A stretch of 44,298 bases of DNA from an uncultured Flavobacteriales bacterium (GTDB lineage: Bacteria > Bacteroidota > Bacteroidia > Flavobacteriales_D > Parvicellaceae): assembly GCA_913042175.1 (NCBI GenBank), contig CAJWIX010000009.1, forward strand, positions 1-44,298, written 5' to 3'. Position numbers and translations under genes: made by a program. Under the pieces are notes generated by a model. The model was not told the DNA's origin. It saw nothing but the letters and a program-made list of their open reading frames with translations, and made no database searches. Positions 8,115 to 19,312 of this stretch are shown here, one piece after another. Numbering within the stretch: the first letter of the stretch is position 1; the number at the start of each line of letters is the position of its first letter.

Positions 8115-9131
8115 TTAAATAATGTTTACTTCTCTTTCTAACTTAATTTGGAATTTTTTATCAATGTCCTCTAAAATTTTTTGAGATAAATCGAAGATGT
8201 CTTGTCCTTTGGCTCCACCATAATTTACTAACACCAAGGATTGGTTTTTATGAACTCCATAGTTGTTAAAAGTTTTCCCTTTCCATCCTGCTTTTTCAAT
8301 GAGCCATCCAGCTGCAATTTTGACTTGACTATCATCAATTTTATATGAAACGATTTCAGGAAATTCTTTTTTTAGATCAGTTAATTGACTAATGGGAATG
8401 ATAGGATTTTTAAAGAAACTTCCACTATTGCCAATTTTGTTGGGATCTGGCAATTTACTTTGTCTAATTTCAATAACAGCATCACTTACATCCTTAATGG
8501 TGGGGTTGCTAATATGCTTAGATTCTAAGGTTCTGTTTATGTCTCCATAAGATGTATTAATTGCTGGATTTTTATTTAACCTCAACGAGATATTTAAAAT
8601 AACATACTGATTCTTAAATTGATTTTTAAAAACACTTTCTCTGTATCCAAATTGACAATCTTCAGCATTAAAATGAGCTATTTTTCCAGAGTTTATTTCA
8701 AATGCTTCAAGTTTTGTAAATGTATCTTTAATCTCTACTCCATATGCGCCAATATTTTGCATTGGGGCAGTACCACAATTACCAGGAATTAAACTTAAAT
8801 TTTCAACGCCTCCCCATCCTTGATTTACGCAATAAATGACAAACTCGTGCCAATTTACACCTGCTCCAATTTTAACTTCTACAAAGTCAGAGGTTTCTTT
8901 GGTGATTTCAACACCAGTAATATTATTTTTTATGATCAATCCTTGAAAATTAGAAGTAAAAAGAATATTACTTCCTCCACCAAGAATTAATTTATTTTGA
9001 TTTTTGTAAATATCTTGTTTAGATAAATCCATTAAATCATTGACTGATTTAATTTCCACAAAATATTCAGACTGACACGCTATTCCAAAGGTGTTAAAAT
9101 CAACTAATTCTTGATTTCTTACGATTTTCAT
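8115..9131 (-). CDS. murB: UDP-N-acetylenolpyruvoylglucosamine reductase
   Basis: A 338-residue MurB, the FAD enzyme that reduces UDP-GlcNAc-enolpyruvate to UDP-MurNAc in peptidoglycan precursor synthesis in the cytoplasm. FAD-binding motifs are GGGSN (about residues 51-55), IPGNCGTAPMQNIGAYGVE and GYRESVFK. The catalytic serine is in GNSGSFFKNP (S237 by alignment to the E. coli GNAGSFFKNP motif). The Tyr-containing insert (GYRES) marks type I MurB. Start is the ATG at 9131; a TTG three codons upstream is overlapped by the predicted -7 promoter box. Monocistronic, divergent from the glycosyltransferases. Confidence 0.95.
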   Translation of the reverse strand: MKIVRNQELVDFNTFGIACQSEYFVEIKSVNDLMDLSKQDIYKNQNKLILGGGSNILFTSNFQGLIIKNNITGVEITKETSDFVEVKIGAGVNWHEFVIYCVNQGWGGVENLSLIPGNCGTAPMQNIGAYGVEIKDTFTKLEAFEINSGKIAHFNAEDCQFGYRESVFKNQFKNQYVILNISLRLNKNPAINTSYGDINRTLESKHISNPTIKDVSDAVIEIRQSKLPDPNKIGNSGSFFKNPIIPISQLTDLKKEFPEIVSYKIDDSQVKIAAGWLIEKAGWKGKTFNNYGVHKNQSLVLVNYGGAKGQDIFDLSQKILEDIDKKFQIKLEREVNII

Positions 9132-9137
9132 GAATGA

Positions 9138-9145
9138 CAAACGTA
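9138..9145 (-). promoter_or_regulatory. -7 box of murB promoter
   Basis: Minus-strand 9145-9138 reads TACGTTTG, an exact TAnnTTTG match, with only 6 nt before the ATG at 9131. It rejects the TTG at 9140 as initiation codon and predicts a leaderless or near-leaderless mRNA. Confidence 0.5.
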
Positions 9146-9274
9146 AATATAATTTACCTTATAATTATCAATAAATTAGTAAACAATAATTTTTCCATTT
9201 ATTTGTTTTAAAATTAAAAGAATATCAAAACAACAATTCTTACAGTAACAAATGATCTTTCACATGATCAAAGA

Positions 9275-10330
9275 GTGGATAAAGTAGCTAAATCTTTATT
9301 GCATCGCAATTGGAATGTTGTTTTAGTTGGAAGAAAATTAAATTCATCACTACCAATTTCTAGGGAATATCAAACTCGTAGAATTACCTTATTATTTAAT
9401 AGAGGTTTCTTGTTTTATGCAGAATATAATTTTAGGTTGTTTTTTTATCTTTTATTCAAAAAATGTGATGTCTTACATGCAAATGATTTAGATACACTTT
9501 TAGCTGTTTGGCTTGCGGCTAAGTTTAAACGAAAACCGATTATATATGATAGTCATGAGTACTTTTTAGGAGTTCCTGAAATTCAAAACAGAAAGCTAGT
9601 TAAATTTGTTTGGCAAAAAATAGAGGAATTTATTTTTCCTAAACTCCAAAATGTTTTCACCGTTAATTTATCTATAGCTGAGCTTTACAAATCTGAATAT
9701 GAATTATCTGTTAATGTTCTTAGAAACTTGCCAGAAAATAAACAGTTGAATCATACAAAATCCAAAGCAGAATTAAATTTACCAGAGGATAAGCCAATTG
9801 TGATCCTTCAGGGCTCAGGGATCAATGTTGATAGAGGTGCTGAGGAATTATTAGAGGCCATTGCCATACAAGAAGAGCTTTTTCTGTGTGTGGTTGGTAA
9901 AGGAGATGTTTTTCCTCAACTAAAAGTAAGAGCAAAGGCTGATGATTTAAAAAATAAAACCCTTTTTGTGGATGCTATCCCATATGAAGATATGATGCAG
10001 TATACGATGCATGCCCATGTTGGTTTAAGTTTAGATAAGGGGAACAATTTAAATTATAAGTTTAGCTTACCCAATAAGCTATTTGACTACCTAAAGGCTG
10101 GAATTCCTGTTGTTTCAAGTGACTTAATTGAAATTAGGCATATCGTTGAAAAATATAAATGTGGTGTAATTGTAAATTCTCATGAGCCAAAAGCTATATT
10201 AAATGCAATAAAAGAATGTATTCAAGCATCATCTTTATTAAGTAAAGGGGTTCAAAATGCTCAAAAAGAACTTTCATGGGAAAATGAAGTTATGACTCTA
10301 TTGGATTGTTATGAACAAATTGGAAAATAA
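9275..10330 (+). CDS. Glycosyltransferase, GT-B fold (GT4-like)
   Basis: A GT4-like glycosyltransferase of the Bacteroidota family that usually begins with TVTNDLxxDQRVHK. From GTG 9275 it is 351 residues, with DVLHANDLDTL, KPIIYDSHEYF, the C-terminal donor-binding domain (VILQGSGINVDRGAEELLEAI) and KFSLPNKLFDYLKAGIPVV. The expected first beta strand (TILTVTNDLSHDQRV) is encoded immediately upstream in the same frame, from about 9224, but no ATG, GTG or TTG precedes it; the codon where Met is expected is ATC (9224-9226). The true N-terminus is therefore probably 17 residues longer than the canonical start allows. Sugar donor and acceptor unknown. It overlaps the next glycosyltransferase gene by 20 nt. 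Confidence 0.9.
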   Translation: MDKVAKSLLHRNWNVVLVGRKLNSSLPISREYQTRRITLLFNRGFLFYAEYNFRLFFYLLFKKCDVLHANDLDTLLAVWLAAKFKRKPIIYDSHEYFLGVPEIQNRKLVKFVWQKIEEFIFPKLQNVFTVNLSIAELYKSEYELSVNVLRNLPENKQLNHTKSKAELNLPEDKPIVILQGSGINVDRGAEELLEAIAIQEELFLCVVGKGDVFPQLKVRAKADDLKNKTLFVDAIPYEDMMQYTMHAHVGLSLDKGNNLNYKFSLPNKLFDYLKAGIPVVSSDLIEIRHIVEKYKCGVIVNSHEPKAILNAIKECIQASSLLSKGVQNAQKELSWENEVMTLLDCYEQIGK

Positions 10331-11426
10331 AAAATTACACTTAATATCTTTTGATGTGCCCTTTCCTGCAAATTATGGTGGAGTAATAGATGTTTTTTAT
10401 AAAATTAATTCGCTACATAAAATTGGAGTTAAAGTTATATTGCATTGTTTTCAATATGGAAGAGAGAAAAGTAATGAGTTAAGTGAGATATGTGATAAAG
10501 TATATTATTATGAAAGAAATAAAAGTCTTATTACACATTTTTCAATCAAACCATATATAGTCAAATCAAGAGCTGTAAAGTCACTTTATGAAAACTTGAA
10601 TAAAGATGATTATCCAATCCTATTTGAAGGAATTCATACTACAGCATTTATTCCTCATTTCCCCAAAAAAAGAGTGTTCATAAGAGCACACAATATAGAG
10701 TGGGAATACTACAAAAACTTACATAAAAGTGAAAAGAAAATTGTAAAAAGGATGTTTTTTTGGATAGAATCAAGAAGATTAAAAATTTATGAGAAAAAAA
10801 TATATAAGGGGCAAAAAGCATTTGCTATTTCAGAGGCTGATGGGGCTAAATTAAATCTACTTGGTGGTAATACAACCTTGTTAAACCCTTTTCATGCCAA
10901 TACATTTTTTAATACAAAAGTTGAATCAAGTGATTTTGCGCTTTACCATGGAAATTTAAATATTAATGACAATGAAAATGCGGCTTTGTTTTTTATTGAT
11001 CTTTTTAAATCAATTCCTAACCAACTAGTTATTGCAGGTCTAAACCCTTCTAATAAGTTAAAAAGTAAAATTGCAAAAATTTCGAATATTCAATTAATTG
11101 AAAGCCCTCATCAAGATGAATTGAAAAAATTAATTGCCAATGCCAAATTGAATTTATTTTTTTCCAATCATTCTTCGGGAGTAAAATTAAAATTGATCAA
11201 TGCTTTATTCAATGCTAATCATTGTTTGATTGGTAAAGAATTTGTTGTAAATGATGATTTTAAACATGTTTGTACTGTTGTTGAGCAAAATGAATGGAAA
11301 GAAAAAATATTAAAACTATTTAAAACTCCTTTTGATAAGAATAGTTTAGAAAAAAGAAATAGAGTTTTAATGAAATATTTAAATGATTCTAATTTGAATA
11401 CTTTGTGTGAAGTTATCTTTAATTGA
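10311..11426 (+). CDS. Glycosyltransferase, GT-B fold
   Basis: A 371-residue protein with GT-B architecture: an N-terminal Rossmann half beginning LHLISFDVPFPANYGG (glycine-rich acceptor-side loop) and a C-terminal half with FALYHGNLNINDNENA, LVIAGLNPS, and SSGVKLKLINALFNANHCLIG, which corresponds to the donor-binding region of GT4-type enzymes. I cannot name the substrate. It starts at an ATG inside the preceding glycosyltransferase gene (20-nt overlap), so the pair is an operon and may act on the same surface glycan. No other polysaccharide genes are adjacent. Convergent with the FtsE-type gene, 2 nt between stops. Confidence 0.82.
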   Translation: MNKLENKKLHLISFDVPFPANYGGVIDVFYKINSLHKIGVKVILHCFQYGREKSNELSEICDKVYYYERNKSLITHFSIKPYIVKSRAVKSLYENLNKDDYPILFEGIHTTAFIPHFPKKRVFIRAHNIEWEYYKNLHKSEKKIVKRMFFWIESRRLKIYEKKIYKGQKAFAISEADGAKLNLLGGNTTLLNPFHANTFFNTKVESSDFALYHGNLNINDNENAALFFIDLFKSIPNQLVIAGLNPSNKLKSKIAKISNIQLIESPHQDELKKLIANAKLNLFFSNHSSGVKLKLINALFNANHCLIGKEFVVNDDFKHVCTVVEQNEWKEKILKLFKTPFDKNSLEKRNRVLMKYLNDSNLNTLCEVIFN

Positions 11427-11428
11427 AA

Positions 11429-12097
11429 TTACTCCTCTATTGATTTGTTTTGAAATTGAATAATTCTACCAGGAAATTGTTCAATGATGTCATAATCATG
11501 AGTTGCCATAACAATTGTTTGTTCTTCGGAAGATATACTTTTAATTAAGCTCATGATTTTTTTGCTGGTATCAGGATCTAAATTACCTGTGGGTTCATCT
11601 GCTATTATGATTTTGGGGTCATTTATCAGTGCTCTTGCAATAGCAATTCGCTGTTGCTCACCACCAGAAATTAAGTGAGGATAAGATTTAGCCTTATCAG
11701 ACATTTCAACTTTTTCCAATAGTTCACTAATTTTATTTTGAATCACTTTTTTCCCTTTCCATCCAGTAGCTTTCATTACAAATTTCAAGTTTTCTTCAAT
11801 GGTTCTATCCATGAGTAATTCAAAATCTTGAAAAATGATACCTAACTTCCTTCTAAGTGATAAAATATGTTTCTTTCTGCTTTCATTTAAAGATTGACCA
11901 TCAACAGATATGTCTCCTTGAGCAACTTTAATATCTCCATATATAGATTTTAATAAACTACTTTTTCCACTTCCAGTTTTCCCAACAAAATAGACAAATT
12001 CACCTTGATTTATGGTTAAGTTTATATTGTTTAGAATTTCATTTTGCTGTTGTTTTATATAGACATTATTAAATATTATAAGTGGTTTATTATCCAT
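11429..12097 (-). CDS. FtsE-type ABC transporter ATPase
   Basis: A 222-residue ATP-binding subunit of the FtsE/LolD class. Walker A is GKTGSGKSS, signature ISGGEQQRIAIARAL, Walker B KIIIADEPTGNLDP and a switch His in MATHDYD. The long helical stretch FVMKATGWKGKKVIQNKI resembles FtsE of Bacteroidota, which works with FtsX to control septal peptidoglycan hydrolases. No FtsX-like permease gene is adjacent, so the partner is elsewhere and the FtsE name is likely but not certain. Start is the ATG at 12097; a GTG at 12118 lies almost inside the predicted -7 box and is rejected. Confidence 0.85.
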   Translation of the reverse strand: MDNKPLIIFNNVYIKQQQNEILNNINLTINQGEFVYFVGKTGSGKSSLLKSIYGDIKVAQGDISVDGQSLNESRKKHILSLRRKLGIIFQDFELLMDRTIEENLKFVMKATGWKGKKVIQNKISELLEKVEMSDKAKSYPHLISGGEQQRIAIARALINDPKIIIADEPTGNLDPDTSKKIMSLIKSISSEEQTIVMATHDYDIIEQFPGRIIQFQNKSIEE

Positions 12098-12119
12098 ATA
12101 CTGACTTATTAAGTTCACT

Positions 12120-12127
12120 CAAAAGTA
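12120..12127 (-). promoter_or_regulatory. -7 box of FtsE-type gene promoter
   Basis: Minus-strand 12127-12120 reads TACTTTTG, matching TAnnTTTG, 22 nt upstream of the ATG at 12097. No clear -33 element is seen. Confidence 0.45.
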
Positions 12128-12253
12128 AAATATTATCAAACACTTCTAATAGAATGTTTCGTTAATGTTAACATAAAATGGTTGAAAATAATAAATAGCA
12201 TTCCATCTAATAGACAATGCCCTAATTATCTTTAATCCATAATATTTCAATTC

Positions 12254-12261
12254 TAAATTTA
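12254..12261 (+). promoter_or_regulatory. Possible -7 box before the TPR gene
   Basis: TAAATTTA at 12254-12261 is one mismatch from TAnnTTTG, with TTTA at 12231-12234 as a weak -33 element (19-nt spacing). It ends 4 nt before the ATG at 12266, so either the mRNA is nearly leaderless or the ATG at 12275 is used. Confidence 0.3.
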
Positions 12262-12265
12262 GTTA

Positions 12266-15200
12266 ATGTCTAATATGTTGAGGAAGGGGTTTTGTATTCT
12301 TTTTTTGGTTTTGTTTTTTACTGCAGGAATAGCACAAAAAACATTAATATTTACAGACTCTTATAAAAGTTATAAATATGCACAAGAACTATATGATAAG
12401 CAGAAGTATAGTTCAGCACAGGCTTATTTTAAAGAAATTATAAATGAAATTGATAATACTCAAGATGAGCTTCGAATAAATGCTGAGTATTATTTTGCTG
12501 TTTGTGCTCTTCATTTATATCATCAAAATGTAGAAACACTTCTTACAAGATTTGTTTTAGATCATCCTGATCATCCAAAATCTAAAAGTGTTTTCCTTCA
12601 ATTGGCAAGGCATTACTATCGAATGAAAAAGTTTACTAAATCAATTGAATATTTTGAAAAAATTGATCAGTATGACCTTTCCATAGAAGATCAAAATGAA
12701 TATTTATTTAAACTAGGGTATTCAAAGTTTACCAGAAAAAAGAAAGACGAAGCAAAAGTAAATTTCAATGAATTATTGCAACGAGAATCCGATTATAAAA
12801 TTCCAGCTACCTATTATTACAGTCACATAGCATATGAAGAAGGAAAGTATCAAACTGCTCTTGTGGGATTCAAAGAGATTGCAAATAGTAAAATGTTTAA
12901 ATCTATCATCCCATATTACATTACGCAAATACTTTATCAGCAGCATAAATACAATGATTTAATAGCATACGCCCCAAATTATATTGATTCAGTTATTGAA
13001 AAAAGAAAGGGCGAATTTGCAAAACTAATAGGAGATTCCTACTACAAAAGCCAAGATTATAAATCAGCTTTAGACTATTATAAAATTTTCAAAAAGCATG
13101 CTAAAGCCAATAGGGAATCAAACTATCAAGTTGCTTTTTCTTACTATAAATTAAAGCAGTATGAAAAGGCTGTTTCTCTGTTTTCAAGAGTAGTTTACAG
13201 AAAAGATATATTGTCTCAAACTTCATACTATCACATGGCAGATGCCTATTTGAAGTTAGACGAAAAAGATTATGCTAGAAATGCTTTTCATGAAGCAAGT
13301 AAATTAGAGTTCGATCAAGATATTAAACGCAACTCATTATTTAATTATGCTAAGTTAGCTTTTGAGCTTAGCTATAATCCATATGATGAAGCGATTAATG
13401 CATTTCATGAATTTATAGATACCTACCCTAACACTGACGATGCTAAAGAAGCATATGAATTTTTATTAAAAGTTTATTTGACAACTAAAAATTATGACGA
13501 TGCATTGACTTCGCTCGAAAAAATAAAAGATAAGGACCCAAGAATGCAAAGTGCATATCAAATCATTGTATTTAATAGGGCTGTTGAACAATTTCACAAT
13601 CGTGATTACGAAGATGCTGTTGGTAGTTTTGAATTAGTTGGGCGATATCCTATTGATCAAAAGCTAAATGCTCTGAGTGAATTTTGGAGAGCAGAATGTT
13701 ACTACAGATTAGAGAAATATGAAGAAGCCATTGCTTCATATGAAAAATACAGATATACAAATGGTGTATTATTGACAAGTGAGTATGAAGATTTAGATTA
13801 TCATTTAGGCTATGCCTATTTTGAAAAAGCAAAGCCTTATTCAAGTATTAAATCATATAATTTAAAGAAGCAAAAGTTAGATCTGGAGGAGTCAATAAAG
13901 TATTTTAGAAATTACATTCATCAATATAATATACCAGATTCTTCAAAATTTAGGTCAGCTTTAGTTCGAATTGCTGACGCTTACTTTGTTTTAAAGGATG
14001 ATAGCTTAGCCATAGAAAATTACAAAAAGTCATTGGCTATTGAGGGTTTTAATCATAGTTATGCTTTATATCAAATGTCTACATCTCAGGGCTTGATACA
14101 AGATTATGAAGGCAAAATGCAAACTTTACAGCAATTAACAGATGAGTATCCAAACTCAAGGTATCAGGTATTATCTCTATTAAATTTAGCGCAGACCTAC
14201 AAGGATTTGGAGAAAAATACAGAAGCCATTAATACATATTTAAAATTTATTGATGAGTACCCCAATAACAATTACATTTCAACAGCACATGTTGAGGTGG
14301 GGAGTATCTACATAAAGGAAGGAAATATTGACGAAGGAGAGAAATTTTTATTGAAAGTTTTAGATGACTATCCTGATGCAGAATTAGAAAATGAATTATC
14401 CATAGAATTAATGATGGAAGTTTATGCTAAAAGGAATGATTTACCAGGTTATTACAGCTGGTTAGATAGTAGAGGAATAGCTGTTAGTGAACAACAAAAA
14501 GATTCTACTTTTTGGCATCCTGTTCAGTTAGCTAGAGATAACGGAGATTGTAATTTACAAATTGAAAAAGCATCCTATTATTTAGATAATATAACAAACC
14601 CGATTAAAGAGATTTCTGCTCATTATTACATGGCCACCTGTTATTACACTGAGGGTAAAAAGAATGAAGCTTTATTCCATTATGACTTCATTACGACCAA
14701 GCCAAATAATAATTATTATACCGAAGCATTAAAATACGCTGGTGAAATCACTTTTGAGTCAAAAAATTACAAGTTGGCTCTTGGGCATTTTTCTACGCTA
14801 GAAAATGTAGGTGTTACCCAAGAAGATTTGTCATTAGCTAAAAGGGGGCAGATGTATTGTTTCTATAATTTAGACAATTATCAATCTACGCTGATTTATG
14901 CAAAGAAAGTATTGGCATTGAATCAAATTAGTGAAAAAGTTTCCGAGGATGCGAATCTTTATTTAGCCAATTCATATAAAGAACTTAATTTCTTAGATAG
15001 TGCCATGTTACATTACGAAAATGTAATTGCTACAACAAAAAGTGAAGCCGCAGCTGAAGCTAAATATAATATATGTCACATTTATTTTTTAAGAGAAGAT
15101 TATGCAACATGTGAAACGCAAATTATGGAGTTAGTGCAGCAAAAACCCACATATGACTACTGGTTAGCTAAAGGTATTTTGTTGTTGGGAGATAATTTCA

Positions 15201-15469
15201 CTCAGCTGAAAGATTATTTTAATGCTAGGCATAGTTTACAGAGTATAATAGATAATTATGATGGTCCAAAAAATGATGAAATTGTAGCTGAAGCTGTTCA
15301 GAAATTAGATTATGTAAACAACCTAGAACAGATGGAACTTAATGATCAACCTGACCAAGAGGACATTGAAATTGAATTTGACAACATTGATCCTAAGGAT
15401 CAAAAACTTTTTGAAGATTCATCAATACAAGAAACAGATGATAATGAAAACAATGAAGATGAAGAGTAA
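12266..15469 (+). CDS. Large periplasmic TPR-repeat protein
   Basis: A 1067-residue protein with a signal peptide (hydrophobic LFLVLFFTAGIAQ, residues about 11-24) followed by tetratricopeptide repeats over nearly its whole length. Examples are YKYAQELYDKQKYSSAQAYF, ALDYYKIFKKHAKAN and EEAIASYEKY. Several repeats resemble those of YbgF/CpoB and BamD (AxxxYxxFIDEYPNNNY). The C-terminal 50 residues are very acidic (Asp/Glu-rich, ending NNEDEE). It should act in the periplasm as a scaffold, perhaps for outer-membrane biogenesis. A second ATG at 12275 is a plausible alternative start. The downstream outer-membrane protein gene starts inside its 3' end, so the two are translationally coupled and probably work together. 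Exact function unknown. Confidence 0.85.
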   Translation: MSNMLRKGFCILFLVLFFTAGIAQKTLIFTDSYKSYKYAQELYDKQKYSSAQAYFKEIINEIDNTQDELRINAEYYFAVCALHLYHQNVETLLTRFVLDHPDHPKSKSVFLQLARHYYRMKKFTKSIEYFEKIDQYDLSIEDQNEYLFKLGYSKFTRKKKDEAKVNFNELLQRESDYKIPATYYYSHIAYEEGKYQTALVGFKEIANSKMFKSIIPYYITQILYQQHKYNDLIAYAPNYIDSVIEKRKGEFAKLIGDSYYKSQDYKSALDYYKIFKKHAKANRESNYQVAFSYYKLKQYEKAVSLFSRVVYRKDILSQTSYYHMADAYLKLDEKDYARNAFHEASKLEFDQDIKRNSLFNYAKLAFELSYNPYDEAINAFHEFIDTYPNTDDAKEAYEFLLKVYLTTKNYDDALTSLEKIKDKDPRMQSAYQIIVFNRAVEQFHNRDYEDAVGSFELVGRYPIDQKLNALSEFWRAECYYRLEKYEEAIASYEKYRYTNGVLLTSEYEDLDYHLGYAYFEKAKPYSSIKSYNLKKQKLDLEESIKYFRNYIHQYNIPDSSKFRSALVRIADAYFVLKDDSLAIENYKKSLAIEGFNHSYALYQMSTSQGLIQDYEGKMQTLQQLTDEYPNSRYQVLSLLNLAQTYKDLEKNTEAINTYLKFIDEYPNNNYISTAHVEVGSIYIKEGNIDEGEKFLLKVLDDYPDAELENELSIELMMEVYAKRNDLPGYYSWLDSRGIAVSEQQKDSTFWHPVQLARDNGDCNLQIEKASYYLDNITNPIKEISAHYYMATCYYTEGKKNEALFHYDFITTKPNNNYYTEALKYAGEITFESKNYKLALGHFSTLENVGVTQEDLSLAKRGQMYCFYNLDNYQSTLIYAKKVLALNQISEKVSEDANLYLANSYKELNFLDSAMLHYENVIATTKSEAAAEAKYNICHIYFLREDYATCETQIMELVQQKPTYDYWLAKGILLLGDNFTQLKDYFNARHSLQSIIDNYDGPKNDEIVAEAVQKLDYVNNLEQMELNDQPDQEDIEIEFDNIDPKDQKLFEDSSIQETDDNENNEDEE

Positions 15470-17264
15470 AGTTAATAACATACAATTTTTATTGACTTTA
15501 TTAGGAGTTATTTGGATAACGCCTTTGTTTAGTCAGAACAATGCAGGTGCGGACGAGACTTTTTTAGGTGTTGGATCTGGATCAAGAACCATTGCTAAGG
15601 CTCAAAAAACAGCCATTAGTCCATCTCAAATAGATTCTACTTTGCAAATGGATGAGGTTAAATATTATTTGGAGCCAAAACAACAAGAGGTAAGTTATGA
15701 AATTGAAAATATAACACCAGCTAAATTAAAAATTGTAGAACCTCTGGATAGGTTATATTCTGGTTATTTAAAGGCAGGAGCTGGAATGTATTTAACTCCT
15801 TTCGTTGATTTAAATTATTCCTCAAAGAGATCTAAGTATGAAAGTTGGGGTGTAAAAGGAAATTACCAAAGTAGTTTTGGAAATATTAAAGAAATGGGAA
15901 ATACGACATACTCAGACGTGCTTTTGGGTGGGTATTTTCAAAAATTCTTTTTAGATCATGATTTATGGGCAGAGTTAGATTATGAAAGAAATAGGTATCA
16001 GTTTTATGGCATTGATACATCTATTTACCAAGGTTTATTTCAAGACACTTCATCTACTTTTAGTCAAAACTATGATTTATTTGATTTTCATATGAAATTT
16101 AATTCAAAGAATACGGGCAGGGACACCAATAAATTAAGATATAAAACTTGGTTAGATTTTCATCATCTAAACAGTAAATATCAGCTTGCTGAAAATCATG
16201 TTTTAATTGGAGGTCATTCCGGATGGGTAATATTAGAAAATGAGTTTTTAGGAACTTTTGAGCTTGATATTAATAATGTAAATCAACCCTCATTAAGTTT
16301 AGATACATCAACATATGATATAAATGTTGGACAGGGTTTAACGGCTCAAACAACCGCTATTTTAAGATTTAACCCCCACATATATACAAGAAAAAATAAT
16401 TTGATTGCTAAAGTGGGATTTTCAATGCAATCTGACATTAATGATAATGCTAAATTTTATCTTTTTCCGGATGTTGAAGCAAGTTATAGTTTATTTAATA
16501 ATGTTTTTATTCCTTACGCTGGTTGGAAAGGAAATGTGGAAAGGAATACATTTAATAAGTTAAGAATAGAAAACCCATTTTTATCTGAGGACATAGATAT
16601 TAAAAACACTGTACAGCGTTCAAATTTATATGCTGGTATAAGAGGTTCTATGAGCAGCAACTTCACATTCAATTTTTCCGCTAATATCGATAGATTAGAT
16701 AACTTTTATTTTCATGTCCCAGATACAATTTCATCTATTGAAAATAAATTTCAGTTGACCTATAACAAAATAACTCGTACTACGATTTTAGGTGAAGTCA
16801 CTTATCAAAACGGGGAGAAATTAAAAGTAGCAGGAAAAGCAGAATACTTTATCTATAAATTAAGATCAGATAACATAGATGAAGATGCAAAAGCATGGCA
16901 ACAGCCAGACTTTAAATTAACAGGATCGGCAATAGTAGATTTGTCTGATAAGTTAATAATTAGAAGTGATCTGTTTTTAATTGGGACACGAAATGTTTAT
17001 TCCTTTAATGTGCCTACACTTTCCAATAATATTGTAGATGATATAAATGACCAAAACACACATTTTAACGAGATATCTGGTGATAGATATGCGTATAAAT
17101 TAAAACCATTTGTAGATTTAAATTTATCCGCTGAATACAGATATAATGAAAAAGTTTCAGCATTTATTAAGTTCAATAACTTCACAGCAAAACGATACCA
17201 GTTTTGGACAAATACACCTGTTCAGTCAATTAACATTTTTGGTGGTGTAACTCTAAGTTTTTAG
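15444..17264 (+). CDS. Outer-membrane beta-barrel protein, TonB-receptor-like
   Basis: A protein of about 606 residues with a signal peptide (IQFLLTLLGVIWITPLFSQ) and a body of alternating aromatic beta strands ending in GGVTLSF, a C-terminal Phe typical of outer-membrane barrels. Strand examples are YSGYLKAGAGMYLTPFVDL and KLKVAGKAEYFIYKLR. I see no clear TonB box or plug domain, so although relatives are often named TonB-dependent receptor, a plain barrel is also possible. ATGs at 15438, 15444, 15453 and 15459 compete as starts. The frame is open back to 15342, but that extension is charged and would bury the signal peptide. The start overlaps the TPR gene, indicating coupling. Confidence 0.75.
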   Translation: MKTMKMKSKVNNIQFLLTLLGVIWITPLFSQNNAGADETFLGVGSGSRTIAKAQKTAISPSQIDSTLQMDEVKYYLEPKQQEVSYEIENITPAKLKIVEPLDRLYSGYLKAGAGMYLTPFVDLNYSSKRSKYESWGVKGNYQSSFGNIKEMGNTTYSDVLLGGYFQKFFLDHDLWAELDYERNRYQFYGIDTSIYQGLFQDTSSTFSQNYDLFDFHMKFNSKNTGRDTNKLRYKTWLDFHHLNSKYQLAENHVLIGGHSGWVILENEFLGTFELDINNVNQPSLSLDTSTYDINVGQGLTAQTTAILRFNPHIYTRKNNLIAKVGFSMQSDINDNAKFYLFPDVEASYSLFNNVFIPYAGWKGNVERNTFNKLRIENPFLSEDIDIKNTVQRSNLYAGIRGSMSSNFTFNFSANIDRLDNFYFHVPDTISSIENKFQLTYNKITRTTILGEVTYQNGEKLKVAGKAEYFIYKLRSDNIDEDAKAWQQPDFKLTGSAIVDLSDKLIIRSDLFLIGTRNVYSFNVPTLSNNIVDDINDQNTHFNEISGDRYAYKLKPFVDLNLSAEYRYNEKVSAFIKFNNFTAKRYQFWTNTPVQSINIFGGVTLSF

Positions 17265-17298
17265 TGCTGTTGAAAACTCCCTTTCATATTGGGGCTAA

Positions 17299-19295
<1,997 letters not shown>

Positions 19296-19296
<1 letters not shown>

Positions 19297-19312
19297 GTAG
19301 ATTTAATCTACC
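19296..19312. other. 17-nt palindrome at the convergent gyrB / anti-sigma ends
   Basis: GGTAGATT-T-AATCTACC is a perfect 8-bp inverted repeat around one base. It begins at the last base of the gyrB stop and covers the stop of the opposite gene (19303-19305). As RNA it gives a 7-bp stem with a 3-nt loop on either strand. No T-run follows in either direction. Confidence 0.45.

Noticed and set aside
9275-9277. GTG 9275 as the natural start of the first glycosyltransferase
   Set aside because: Kept as the coordinate because it is the first canonical codon, but family motifs continue upstream in frame, so it is unlikely to be the ancestral start.
12198-12221. GCATT / AATGC inverted repeat in the divergent region before the TPR gene
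   Set aside because: Five-bp arms with a long spacer in AT-rich DNA; expected by chance.
15342-15443. N-terminal extension of the outer-membrane barrel gene
   Set aside because: Open frame inside the 3' end of the TPR gene; it is charged and would put the signal peptide about 45 residues inside the protein.
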